Part shown: positions 1-8,382 of the stretch, piece after piece
Layout of the letters: every line of letters starts with the position of its first letter
How positions within the stretch are numbered: position 1 is the first letter of the stretch
NCBI GenBank assembly: GCA_965140765.1
Contig: OZ223309.1
Coordinates: forward strand, 2,604,001-2,668,000
DNA from: Sunxiuqinia sp963678245
Lineage (GTDB): Bacteria; Bacteroidota; Bacteroidia; Bacteroidales; Prolixibacteraceae
Direction: 5' to 3'
Length of the DNA: 64,000 nucleotides
The notes under the pieces: generated by a model
The model's input: the letters and a program-made list of their open reading frames with translations, nothing else
Told to the model about the DNA's origin: nothing
Databases searched by the model: none
Position numbers and translations under genes: made by a program

Positions 1-1286
1 CTTATGCATACAACAACCGAGGAATTGTAAAGCAAAAGCTGGAAGACTATCAAGGAGCCATCATGGATTACGACTTAGCACTGGAGATCAACCCGACTCT
101 GCCGAATGCCTATTTCAACAGGGGAATTGCAAAAGAAATTTTAGAGATTGCAGGCTACGAACACGACTATGAAGTAGCTGCTAAATTAGATCCCAGTCTG
201 AATATTCGCCAACGCATGATAGAAGAAGATGCCCTAGCTCAAAATCAACAACAGACACAGCAACAGCAGCAAGGAACGCAAACTGGTCAACAACAAGCTA
301 GATCGGTTCAGCAACAAAACAACAGTGCTAATAAGCAGCAGGCACAAAACACACAGCAAAAAAATCCGGCACAACCCCCCAATCGACCAAATACACAACA
401 AAAACAAGAAGAGACCAAAGAGCAACGAGATCGTCGTCGTTTCCGGCTTTCGTTGGCTGACACCAGAAACCTACCAACCGACGAAGATGTGGAAGTAGAG
501 GACGGACGTATTCAAAATCGGAATATTATTATTGAATTACAGGATCTTTTCGTGATTTCTTCCTACAGTCAGCATTCGATCAATTATGAACGTATGCAAT
601 ATTACAACATGGCTTTGGAGGAATTGAATAACTTCAATAATTACACGCCAACTTTCACCATTACGAATATTGAAATGAACAAATTCGTTGATTATTTCAG
701 AAACAATATTCTCTATTTCAACGAAAAAATAAAAATAAACGAAGCACCCGAAAACTATCTATGCCGTGGAATCTTTAAATTTATGGTGAATGAATACAGC
801 GAAGCAATGGAAGATTTCGACAAAGCTATTTCATTGGATGAAAAAAATACACTAGCTCACTTTTGCCGCGCAAACTGTCGGACAAAAATGGTTGAGTTAC
901 TGGAGTCTCTTCCTGACTTTTCAGAGGATTTAACGGTTCCGGTTGGATCAAACATCAATAGCGAGCAAGATAATAGCCTTGAATTTGTCACCGAATACAA
1001 AAACATTCTGGATGACTATCAGGTTTGTGTATTTTTAAGACCGAATTTCCCATTTGCATATTACAACAAAGCATACATTCTTTGTAAATTAGATCGGTAC
1101 GAAGAAGCAATACGTAATTTAGATAAGGCGATTGAGCTGCAACCGGATTTTGCAGAGGCCTATTACAACAGAGGCCTTACCAAAATATACCTGGATGATG
1201 TCGATGGTGGTGCAATGGATTTAAGTAAAGCCGGTGAATTTGGCATTCAGGAAGCATACAACGTAATAAAAAGATACTGTAACTGA
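1..1286 (+). CDS. TPR-repeat protein with Gln-rich linker (5' end outside window)
   Basis: The reading frame is open to the left edge. The first methionine, at base 63, lies inside a TPR helix, so the true start is outside the window. TPR units are visible at the N-terminal end (YNNRGIVKQKLEDYQGAIMD, then YFNRGIAKEIL) and again in the C-terminal half (CRGIFKFMVNEYSEAMEDFD, YYNKAYILCKLDRYEEAI, YYNRGLTKIYLDDVDGGAM). Between the two blocks is a low-complexity linker, about residues 60-120 counted from base 63, dominated by Gln with Asn, Thr and Pro and ending in a basic run (KEQRDRRRF). TPR arrays bind proteins; the partner is unknown. A small membrane protein gene begins 1 bp after the stop, so the two are probably cotranscribed. 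Confidence 0.85.
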   Translation, partial: YAYNNRGIVKQKLEDYQGAIMDYDLALEINPTLPNAYFNRGIAKEILEIAGYEHDYEVAAKLDPSLNIRQRMIEEDALAQNQQQTQQQQQGTQTGQQQARSVQQQNNSANKQQAQNTQQKNPAQPPNRPNTQQKQEETKEQRDRRRFRLSLADTRNLPTDEDVEVEDGRIQNRNIIIELQDLFVISSYSQHSINYERMQYYNMALEELNNFNNYTPTFTITNIEMNKFVDYFRNNILYFNEKIKINEAPENYLCRGIFKFMVNEYSEAMEDFDKAISLDEKNTLAHFCRANCRTKMVELLESLPDFSEDLTVPVGSNINSEQDNSLEFVTEYKNILDDYQVCVFLRPNFPFAYYNKAYILCKLDRYEEAIRNLDKAIELQPDFAEAYYNRGLTKIYLDDVDGGAMDLSKAGEFGIQEAYNVIKRYCN

Positions 1287-1287
1287 T

Positions 1288-1509
1288 ATGAAGAAACTAC
1301 AAGAGTTGAGCAATGAAGAATTGATGAAAAAGATGAAAAGCTACCGACCGATCATCATTGGTTTGGTCGTTACCATGTTTTTAACTTTAATTGCTTTGAT
1401 GGTGCTAAGAATAAACCATTTGTTTACCCTTTTTATCCTGATTCCATTTGCACCGGTTTACGTTCGGTTTAACCAACTATATAAAGAAAGTAGAAAAAGG
1501 AATTTGTAA
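1288..1509 (+). CDS. small membrane protein, 73 aa
   Basis: Unrecognised protein of 73 residues. A charged N-terminus (about residues 1-20, rich in Lys and Glu) precedes two hydrophobic segments at about residues 21-41 and 45-60, separated by a short RINH turn, so a two-helix membrane hairpin is likely. The C-terminus is basic (KESRKRNL). The gene starts 1 bp after the TPR gene, and its stop overlaps the rarA start as TAATG, which suggests translational coupling. No function can be assigned; the tight packing is the main support that it is real. Confidence 0.7.
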   Translation: MKKLQELSNEELMKKMKSYRPIIIGLVVTMFLTLIALMVLRINHLFTLFILIPFAPVYVRFNQLYKESRKRNL

Positions 1510-2789
1510 TGGCAAACTTAATTCCATTAGCAGAACGCCTTCGTCCGAAAACTCTTGACGATTATATCGGCCAGGAGCATCTGGTTGGGAAAGGTGCTGT
1601 TTTACAAAAAATGATCGAATCGGGTAATATTTCATCCATCTTACTATGGGGTCCTCCCGGCGTAGGAAAAACAACACTTGCCAAGATTATAGCCAACACA
1701 CTAGATCGGCCGTTTTACACTTTAAGTGCTATCAATTCAGGCGTAAAAGATGTTCGCGAGGTCATTGAAAAAGCCCGGAAGTTGCAATTTTTCAATAACC
1801 CCAATCCTATTTTATTTATCGATGAAATTCATCGCTTTAGCAAGTCTCAGCAAGACTCACTGCTAGGAGCTGTAGAGCAGGGAATTGTAACTTTAATTGG
1901 TGCAACTACTGAAAACCCATCGTTCGAAGTGATCTCACCTCTCCTATCGCGTTGTCAGGTTTATGTGCTCAAGCATTTGGAAAAAGATGGCCTGCTGAAA
2001 ATTCTTGAGCTCGCCATAAAAAAAGACACCGACCTAAAACAACAGGAAATCTTGATTGACGAATACGAGTCGCTACTTCGATTTTCGGGTGGTGATGCCC
2101 GCAAATTGCTCAATATTCTTGAATTGGTTGTTTTAGCCGAAGAAGGAACCAAAATTGTGATCACCAACGAAAAGGTCACCGAGCGCCTGCAAAGTAACCA
2201 AGCTACTTACGACAAAAATGGCGAAATGCATTACGATATCATTTCGGCATTTATTAAAAGTATTCGAGGTAGTGATCCGGATGCCGCCGTATACTGGCTG
2301 GCACGCATGATTGAAGGAGGCGAAGATGTCAAGTTCATTGCCCGACGGTTACTTATTTTAGCTTCAGAAGATATTGGCCTCGCAAATCCGAATGCACTGC
2401 TACTGGCACAGAGTACTTTTGATGCAGCACATCAAATTGGCTATCCCGAGTCACGCATTATCCTGTCGGAATGCACTATTTATTTGGCGACTTCCCCAAA
2501 AAGTAATTCAGCCTACGAAGCTATTAATACTGCCCAGGAGCTTGTAAAACGAACAGGGAATTTGCCAGTGCCTTTGCATATTCGAAATGCACCCACTAAG
2601 CTGATGAAGGAGCTTGGCTATGGAAAGGATTACAAATACTCGCATGCTTACAAAGGCAACTTTGCCGAACAAGATTTTTTACCTGAAAAAATAAAAACAG
2701 AGCGATTGTACAAACCTCAAAACAATGCCTCCGAATTAAAAATCAAGGAACGGTTAAAAGCGTGGTGGGGCAAACGATTTGATAAATAA
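1509..2789 (+). CDS. rarA: replication-associated recombination protein A (RarA/MgsA AAA+ ATPase)
   Basis: AAA+ ATPase of the RarA/MgsA/WRNIP1 family (426 aa), which acts at stalled replication forks and resembles clamp-loader subunits. Visible motifs are Walker A GPPGVGKTT (residues 48-56), Walker B LFIDEIHRF (about 102-110) with the DEIH box, and sensor 1 GATTENPSF (131-139). A C-terminal tetramerisation region follows, containing SIRGSDPDAAVYWLARM and the family-typical APTKLMKELGYGKDYKY. Length fits the family. The start overlaps the stop of the preceding gene by one base. No partner gene of the same pathway is adjacent, so it is probably expressed as a housekeeping function. Confidence 0.96.
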   Translation: MANLIPLAERLRPKTLDDYIGQEHLVGKGAVLQKMIESGNISSILLWGPPGVGKTTLAKIIANTLDRPFYTLSAINSGVKDVREVIEKARKLQFFNNPNPILFIDEIHRFSKSQQDSLLGAVEQGIVTLIGATTENPSFEVISPLLSRCQVYVLKHLEKDGLLKILELAIKKDTDLKQQEILIDEYESLLRFSGGDARKLLNILELVVLAEEGTKIVITNEKVTERLQSNQATYDKNGEMHYDIISAFIKSIRGSDPDAAVYWLARMIEGGEDVKFIARRLLILASEDIGLANPNALLLAQSTFDAAHQIGYPESRIILSECTIYLATSPKSNSAYEAINTAQELVKRTGNLPVPLHIRNAPTKLMKELGYGKDYKYSHAYKGNFAEQDFLPEKIKTERLYKPQNNASELKIKERLKAWWGKRFDK

Positions 2790-2826
2790 GACAACGATAG
2801 AACAGAACCAAACAAACACGTGGAAG

Positions 2827-3276
2827 TTAATCAACTAAAATTCGATACGCATCATTTCTGGAGTTCCAAGTAAATTCAGCATTGCTAATTTCAATTTCGT
2901 TAAAACGGGTAAACGAACAGCAGTCTTCACTCAATCTTTCTGCATCAACATACAAATCAAATATATTCTCTGACAAGATATTTACCCTGTAGTTTACAAT
3001 TTCAGTTTGCCAGCCAATTGTATAGATCTCAATAACGTTGATGTTATTTTCTGAAACAAAATTGAATTCGACAGAACTATTTGATGAATCCAGTATTTCG
3101 ATTTCATCCTGATTGAACGTTTCATTTGTAAATAAATTCACTCCGGTATATTTATCAACCAATTCAAATCTAAAAAATTCCGGTGGAGTAAAGCACGCCC
3201 CACAATCTTTATACTTCGAACACCCCTCGAGTATGAAAAATACGCCAACAAATATCAAGATCAATATTTTTTTCAC
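2827..3276 (-). CDS. hypothetical lipoprotein, 149 aa
   Basis: Short exported protein with a Lys-rich N-terminus, a hydrophobic stretch and a lipobox ending in Cys19 (FILEGC), so it is probably a lipoprotein. The mature part starts with a Cys-containing segment (KYKDCGACF) and continues as a polar, beta-rich domain without a recognised family. A further Cys pair (CCSF) lies near residue 120. It is convergent with rarA (37 bp between the stops) and appears monocistronic. Function unknown. Confidence 0.7.
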   Translation of the reverse strand: MKKILILIFVGVFFILEGCSKYKDCGACFTPPEFFRFELVDKYTGVNLFTNETFNQDEIEILDSSNSSVEFNFVSENNINVIEIYTIGWQTEIVNYRVNILSENIFDLYVDAERLSEDCCSFTRFNEIEISNAEFTWNSRNDAYRILVD

Positions 3277-3340
3277 CGCTACTTGTATTAAACTTTATTA
3301 AAGGCTTAAGTCAAAACCTTAAAACGTAAGCACTAAACCA

Positions 3341-3348
3341 TATCTTTG
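3341..3348 (+). promoter_or_regulatory. possible -7 element upstream of the 42-aa gene
   Basis: TATCTTTG matches the Bacteroidota -7 consensus TAnnTTTG exactly. No TTTG is visible at the expected -33 position, and the leader to the small gene would be about 145 nt, so this is a weak candidate. Confidence 0.25.
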
Positions 3349-3495
3349 AGCCACAAGTTATCAAAATAAATCCTACTCACCCCATCAAAATTAGCGATTG
3401 TTCAATATTCTTTTCCAATCTAAATAAAAATAGCTTCAAAAAACATTTTCAATCCTAGCTTGTTTTTGGAATTGAAAGCAAATGAATAAAAAGTA

Positions 3496-3624
3496 ATGAG
3501 TAAATCAGCTTGCAAGAAAAAAGATTTTAAAGAACCGGAAAAGCCTAGCTATTATTGCAAAAAATGCGATGCTAAAGTCAATAAAGAAAAGCAAGTTTGC
3601 AAACCTAAAAAGTTAAAAAAATAA
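3496..3624 (+). CDS. 42-aa Cys/Lys-rich protein, putative zinc-binding
   Basis: ATG at 3496 and TAA at 3622-3624 encode 42 residues with four cysteines (6, 21, 24, 35). The core is YYCKKCDAKVNKEKQVC, a CxxC knuckle followed by a third Cys, in a protein that is about one third lysine. The pattern suggests a small zinc-ribbon-like protein or a very basic nucleic-acid-binding peptide. It ends 6 bp before the start of the TonB-dependent receptor gene, so cotranscription is likely. No family name can be given. Support for its reality is the ordered Cys pattern and the tight spacing. Confidence 0.6.
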   Translation: MSKSACKKKDFKEPEKPSYYCKKCDAKVNKEKQVCKPKKLKK

Positions 3625-3630
3625 CCTTTT

Positions 3631-5715
3631 ATGAGAATTTGGTTGACGAGTATCCTTGCTGTTGTTTTATTCCTTCTCCAATCGAATAAGTTATCGTCTC
3701 AAAATTCTACGCCCCCAAGAGGTGAACTGGCTCTTCAGGACTCCATTTTTGAAATTAGCGAAGTAACTGTTCATGCCTATCACTACGAACGTAAATTGAT
3801 AGAAGTACCTGCGTCTATCTCCATCATTTCTGCAGATCAGCTGGAACAAAACACTTTCAATTCGATTGATGAGGTTTTAAACAAGGTACCCGGGGTTTAC
3901 ATGCAACAGGCAACGCCAACCACCAACCGCTTAACAATTCGCGGAGTTGGCAGTCGCACTCCATACGCTTCCAACAAAACCAGAGCGTATTATGCCGGTA
4001 TTCCGCTAACAAACGGCGTTGGCGAAACGACTATTGAAGATTTGAATCAGTCCGTTTTATCGAAGGTGGAAATCATTAAAGGTCCGTCGTCAGGCTTTTA
4101 TGGAGCGGGGCTTGGAGGAACACTACTCTTTGATGCCATTCATTCCGGCAAAGATCAATTGACAGTGAATTGTGGATTAAGCTCGTACCAAACCCATCAA
4201 ACAAACGCAAAGCTCAGTTTAAATGGGAAAAACAGTAGTAATCATCTCGCGATTGAAAGCTTGAGTTCGGCAGGATATCGTCGAAATAATGAGACTAACC
4301 GGATCAATCTTAATTACGTGGGGCAATTTATCGTCGGGCAACATGAGCTCAATATTATTATCAACCAGACCGACTTGAAAGGTTTTATCCCAAGCTCATT
4401 AAACTTCGAGACTTATCAAAAATCGCCAGAGCAAGCTGCAACCAACTGGGCTTTGGTAAACGGATATGAAGATTATCAAAAAAGTCTGCTTGGAGCGTCC
4501 GTACTCTCGCATTGGCAAAGTAACTGGCAATCGACTGTTGTACTATTCGGGCAAAATCGATCGTCGGATGAACTCCGCCCATTCAATTTTCGAAAAGAAG
4601 ATAGTCGTTACTTTGGAAATCGAATTATACTTGAGAAGCTGATTACAACGACTTCAGGCTCCTGGAAACTTTTGCTGGGCAACGAAAACTTCTTTGAGAA
4701 CTACGATTGGACAACCTTTGAAAATGACAATGATGGAACAACCGGCCCTGTGCTGTCAGACAATCATGAGAAACGGAATTACACCAATTTATTTGGACAA
4801 GTAGAGTACAAAACATCCGAGAAGTGGCGTATTTCGCTGGGAGCAAACTTCAACCACACGCGTTACAACTATACAGATCGAATCCTGACCGATGGAGACC
4901 AGTCGGCTGAACACTCCTTTAACCCGGTGATTTCACCTCGCCTAGCTATCAATCATGCACTCACAACTAAGAATAACATCTACGCGCAAATCAGCCATGG
5001 ATTTTCACCTCCCAGTCTGGAGGAAACACTGCTTCCCGAAGGAGGGAGAAATACAGTTATTCAACCGGAAACGGGCTGGAACTATGAAGTTGGCAGTCGT
5101 GGATACCTGTTTGATGGGTTTTATTACGATTTTTCAGTTTATTTTATGAAGCTGGAGAATTTGTTGGTTGCCCGCCGTGTTGCCGAAGATGCCTACCTGG
5201 GAATTAACGCCGGAAAAACTGCGCATCCCGGACTGGAATACTACCTGGAATACAAACTGCCTGACTCATATTTGAACTGGCAACATAAGTTCAATGTTAA
5301 TGGTAGCTTTACGCCCTATTATTTTATTGATTTCGTAGATGGCGAACATGATTTTTCGGGAAATGGACTCACGGGAAGTCCCCGGCGTCAGAGTAACTTG
5401 GAATACCACGTCAATTACAAACGAAAATTGAAATTTCAACTCCATTACCAAATGGTAGACAAAATACCTTTGCGTGACAACAACTCTGTTTATTCGAATG
5501 AATATGGTCTGTTGAATTTGAATGTTCAGTATTTCAAATCGTTTGGTAAGCTTCAATCCAAATTATTTGCAGGCGTTAACAATATCACCAATGAACATTA
5601 CAGCTCCATGGTTTTGATCAATGCAAATTCTTTTGGTGGAAATACCCCACGCTACTATTATCCGGGCTCACCCATTAACTTTCGGATGGGTGTAAAGCTA
5701 ACTTACCAACTTTAA
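3631..5715 (+). CDS. TonB-dependent outer-membrane receptor
   Basis: 694-residue outer-membrane receptor with a signal peptide (about 1-24, ending LSSQ). The plug domain (about 45-165) contains EVPASISIISADQL, RLTIRGVGSRTPY and VEIIKGPSSGFYGAGLGGT. A 22-strand-type barrel follows, with ISHGFSPPSLEETL and a terminal aromatic strand (FRMGVKLTYQL). It has no carboxypeptidase-like N-terminal extension, unlike SusC proteins, so it is of the siderophore/metal-chelate receptor type (FecA/CirA/PupB-like) rather than a polysaccharide SusC. The substrate cannot be read from the sequence; ferric chelate is the usual guess. It follows the 42-aa Cys-rich gene by 6 bp and is convergent with the DUF2490 gene (4 bp between the stops). 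Confidence 0.92.
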   Translation: MRIWLTSILAVVLFLLQSNKLSSQNSTPPRGELALQDSIFEISEVTVHAYHYERKLIEVPASISIISADQLEQNTFNSIDEVLNKVPGVYMQQATPTTNRLTIRGVGSRTPYASNKTRAYYAGIPLTNGVGETTIEDLNQSVLSKVEIIKGPSSGFYGAGLGGTLLFDAIHSGKDQLTVNCGLSSYQTHQTNAKLSLNGKNSSNHLAIESLSSAGYRRNNETNRINLNYVGQFIVGQHELNIIINQTDLKGFIPSSLNFETYQKSPEQAATNWALVNGYEDYQKSLLGASVLSHWQSNWQSTVVLFGQNRSSDELRPFNFRKEDSRYFGNRIILEKLITTTSGSWKLLLGNENFFENYDWTTFENDNDGTTGPVLSDNHEKRNYTNLFGQVEYKTSEKWRISLGANFNHTRYNYTDRILTDGDQSAEHSFNPVISPRLAINHALTTKNNIYAQISHGFSPPSLEETLLPEGGRNTVIQPETGWNYEVGSRGYLFDGFYYDFSVYFMKLENLLVARRVAEDAYLGINAGKTAHPGLEYYLEYKLPDSYLNWQHKFNVNGSFTPYYFIDFVDGEHDFSGNGLTGSPRRQSNLEYHVNYKRKLKFQLHYQMVDKIPLRDNNSVYSNEYGLLNLNVQYFKSFGKLQSKLFAGVNNITNEHYSSMVLINANSFGGNTPRYYYPGSPINFRMGVKLTYQL

Positions 5716-5719
5716 AATC

Positions 5720-6373
5720 TTAGATTCTAAATTTCAGGCTTAGGCCAAGTACATCTGACTCACTCCAACGATCATCAGATTTTGAGGATTGCCAAACGTA
5801 ATAAGCATCCAGCTTAAAGCTTTTCGTGTTTAACAAATGTAACCCTCCGTAAAATCGGACCAAGTGAAGACCTCCTGAGTTAAGTTTCGTAAATAGCTCT
5901 TCACCAAGATAAGGATCCAAACATGAAGTCAGGGAGGGGAAATTAATGAATATGTTGTGATAATGTCTCAAGTAATTATCACCTTGACTAAACACTCTAT
6001 ATTCAAGTCGATTTGTACTACTTACGATGAGTTTTTTGAGATTGAATTTGAGCTTGGGTACTAACTGTGGCCTATACTCCATGATATCAACCGAAGGCTT
6101 ACGGTTCTGTGCAGCACGGAAAGCCAGCCCTAAATTAAACCAATCCGTCAAATCTCTCGAAACAGCAAAGTCCATATAGGTCATTTCCCTAAAATGATCA
6201 TTCAACCGATAGTGGGTTTTAGTCTTTACATCTAAATTATAAGAATCATTCAAGCCCACCTGAACACCGGTGGTATTCCATAAATAAAAGCTTCGCTCTT
6301 CTTGCGAAAAAACATCTATATTGCCTACGATCAGCAACAGAAAAACAAACACTATGGATAAGATATTTCTCAT
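5720..6373 (-). CDS. DUF2490 family outer-membrane protein
   Basis: 217 residues with a signal peptide (hydrophobic to about residue 22, ending DVFSQ). The sequence then resembles DUF2490: an opening tryptophan strand (FYLWNTTGVQVGLND), amphipathic strands such as LDVKTKTHYRLNDHFREMTY, and YRPQLVPKLKFNLKKL followed by RLEYRVF. This is a small predicted outer-membrane beta-barrel common in Bacteroidota, of unknown function. The C-terminal strand ends in FRI, a typical barrel ending. It is transcribed alone; a TAACTTTG element lies just before the start codon. Confidence 0.75.
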   Translation of the reverse strand: MRNILSIVFVFLLLIVGNIDVFSQEERSFYLWNTTGVQVGLNDSYNLDVKTKTHYRLNDHFREMTYMDFAVSRDLTDWFNLGLAFRAAQNRKPSVDIMEYRPQLVPKLKFNLKKLIVSSTNRLEYRVFSQGDNYLRHYHNIFINFPSLTSCLDPYLGEELFTKLNSGGLHLVRFYGGLHLLNTKSFKLDAYYVWQSSKSDDRWSESDVLGLSLKFRI

Positions 6374-6383
6374 TCTCTGATCG

Positions 6384-6391
6384 CAAAGTTA
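6384..6391 (-). promoter_or_regulatory. candidate -7 element for the DUF2490 gene
   Basis: On the minus strand this reads TAACTTTG, an exact TAnnTTTG match, 10 bp before the start codon. The leader would be only a few nucleotides long, and no clear -33 TTTG is present. Confidence 0.35.
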
Positions 6392-6565
6392 TTTTTTCAA
6401 TTGTAATTCAGGCTATATTGCAGCTCAATTAGCCACTTTACGATCACTTATTAATATCATATTCACATAGAAAACACGACCGTCATTCAATGCTATAGCT
6501 GATTCACACAACCTGCTATAAACAGCTCATAATTAGAATCATTATAAATACGTCAGATTAGACTC

Positions 6566-6597
6566 TTTGTTTTTCTTCAAAAATAAAAATAGTTTAA
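6566..6597 (+). promoter_or_regulatory. candidate promoter for the LuxR-type regulator
   Basis: TTTG at 6566-6569 (-33) and TAGTTTAA at 6590-6597 (near-match to TAnnTTTG) are separated by 20 bp, close to the usual spacing. The predicted start of transcription would leave a leader of about 55 nt. Confidence 0.4.
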
Positions 6598-6657
6598 TTT
6601 TACAATATAAGGATACTGAAAGCTATTTTATCACCTCCAATACAACACATAACGGTT

Positions 6658-7386
6658 ATGGATCAGACGGAAAAAGAGTATTTTGAGAAGCTAAAAAAAG
6701 AACTATCAAAATCAAGCAATAAAAACGGACAGGATAACTTGTATTACCCATTGATGCCACTTCAATATAGCTATATTCACGATTTAAGAATCGGACGTTT
6801 TGTGAACGTTCATGGCGTGAAGAACGTACTTGGGTACGAGGAAAAACTTTTCACCTTAGATCTCTATTACAAAAAACTACATGAAATCGATCGTAAATTA
6901 ATCTTCAACTCCTCGATGAAGAACCTCGACACTGCCAACTTATTAGATTTCAAACATCCCTTTGAAACCCAGTTTGCAATTCTTTTTAGAATTAAGAATC
7001 TGAACAATGAGTATCGACACATTTTTCGATTAAGCACAATTCTTGAATACTCGACAAAAGTTGAAAGAACGTTTAGCATATGTACTGATGTTACTGCAAT
7101 GGGGCTAAGCTATCGCGAGAGTTCTCACTTTTCTTACGTGGGAGATCCCATCAATGGTTCCCCTATCTCAATAACTCATTTATCAAAACAAAAATGGAAG
7201 AACTTGTCAGAACGGGAGTTTCAAGTCCTACAGCTGATTGCAGACGGGAAGCTCACAAAAGAAATAGCCGACATTCTTCATATCAGCAAGTTCACCGTGA
7301 ACAAACACCGGCAAAATATTATCCGTAAAAACTCGGGGAAAAGCATTCCTCAACTGCTCGCTGAAACCTTCAATGGAAGTTTATAA
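6658..7386 (+). CDS. PAS-LuxR transcriptional regulator
   Basis: 242-residue predicted cytoplasmic regulator. The C-terminal GerE/LuxR helix-turn-helix (about residues 182-226) is clear: LSEREFQVLQLIADGKLTKE followed by IADILHISKFTVNKHRQNI. The N-terminal part (about 35-165) resembles a PAS_3 fold, with FVNVHGVKNVLGYEEKLF, then a region like the HPDDR loop (YKKLHEIDRK) and LFRIKNLNNEYRHIFRLST. It lacks the phosphoacceptor receiver domain of NarL-type regulators, so sensing is probably by ligand or protein contact through the PAS-like domain. It is convergent with an alpha/beta hydrolase (4 bp between the stops). Targets are unknown; the N-terminal assignment is less certain than the HTH. Confidence 0.85.
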   Translation: MDQTEKEYFEKLKKELSKSSNKNGQDNLYYPLMPLQYSYIHDLRIGRFVNVHGVKNVLGYEEKLFTLDLYYKKLHEIDRKLIFNSSMKNLDTANLLDFKHPFETQFAILFRIKNLNNEYRHIFRLSTILEYSTKVERTFSICTDVTAMGLSYRESSHFSYVGDPINGSPISITHLSKQKWKNLSEREFQVLQLIADGKLTKEIADILHISKFTVNKHRQNIIRKNSGKSIPQLLAETFNGSL

Positions 7387-7390
7387 ATAA

Positions 7391-8137
7391 TCATCTACAA
7401 TTTTTCAGAAGCAAATTCCAAAACCGCTCGGGTTCTTTCACAAAAGGGACATGACCTCCCCAATCTAAAAAAAACAGTTTTACTATAGAGTTCGTTAGCT
7501 TTGCTTCTAAAAACTGATTGTATGAAGGGTTAAGATATGGGTCGTCGCTGGAAAACACCAAGTTTACCGGAATCTCCGCGCCATTCAAAATTTCTACTTC
7601 GTTTCTGAATCCCTCCATGAAACTGGAATCTGACAATGCCATTCGAAATCCGGGATCAACCTTTTCAAATATGCTCTCAAGTGTTTGTTTGTGGGCTGCC
7701 GACAAACTATTAATTATCATTTCTAATTCTACTGCCGACCACTCAGGCTTAAACATTACCTTCCCAATATCAGTAAAAGCTTCCAAGGTATCCGACAAGC
7801 TAACAAGTGGAGGCGATCCAACACAAGTTATCCCCGAAATGTTTTCTAATAAATGAAGAGCATTGAAAACGAGATGCCCGCTAATGGAATGGGCAACAAT
7901 ATACTTTTCGCCAGAGATCTGATTGATGTTTTCCGCCAGAATCTTGCTGAATGATCGGATACTATAATTAGAGGATTTTGGTGAGTCTCCATGCCCGGGC
8001 AAATCAAATAATACGATTTTATATTTATGAGTTATACTCTTTACAAAAGGAGTAAAAACATCTTTCCCAAGTGAGTTCCCATGAAGCAGAACCAATAGCT
8101 TATCCCCTCCCTCAAATGTCGTTCGAGCTAATTCCAT
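7391..8137 (-). CDS. alpha/beta hydrolase
   Basis: 248 residues without a signal peptide, so cytoplasmic. It has the alpha/beta hydrolase fold: oxyanion-hole strand LLVLLHGN (14-21), LFDLPGHGDSP (about 43-53), nucleophile elbow VAHSISGH with Ser84, an acidic candidate in SSDDPYLNP, and the catalytic His in WGGHVPF. The elbow reads A-H-S-I-S instead of G-x-S-x-G; both glycines are replaced by small residues, which some members of the fold tolerate. The substrate is unknown. A TATTTTTG element lies about 43 bp upstream of the start. Confidence 0.85.
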   Translation of the reverse strand: MELARTTFEGGDKLLVLLHGNSLGKDVFTPFVKSITHKYKIVLFDLPGHGDSPKSSNYSIRSFSKILAENINQISGEKYIVAHSISGHLVFNALHLLENISGITCVGSPPLVSLSDTLEAFTDIGKVMFKPEWSAVELEMIINSLSAAHKQTLESIFEKVDPGFRMALSDSSFMEGFRNEVEILNGAEIPVNLVFSSDDPYLNPSYNQFLEAKLTNSIVKLFFLDWGGHVPFVKEPERFWNLLLKNCR

Positions 8138-8179
8138 TTTAATATTTTTTTAACTTAAAATACTGACTAGTAAGTATTG

Positions 8180-8187
8180 CAAAAATA
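8180..8187 (-). promoter_or_regulatory. candidate -7 element for the alpha/beta hydrolase
   Basis: The minus strand reads TATTTTTG, an exact TAnnTTTG match, with a predicted leader of about 38 nt. No TTTG is placed at the expected -33 position. Confidence 0.35.
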
Positions 8188-8382
8188 GACAAAGACCTGT
8201 TTCTTTGCTACTGTAGAAATATACTTCAGCAGGACTATTAAGATATTAATAACTTATATCAACAGATATGGGAAAATTATCAATGTAAATATCTTAAATA
8301 ATTATCAATCTATAGTTCACAATAATATTAATAGAATCTCGACAAATCATACCCCAAGTTTAATTCAAAAACCAGTATTATT

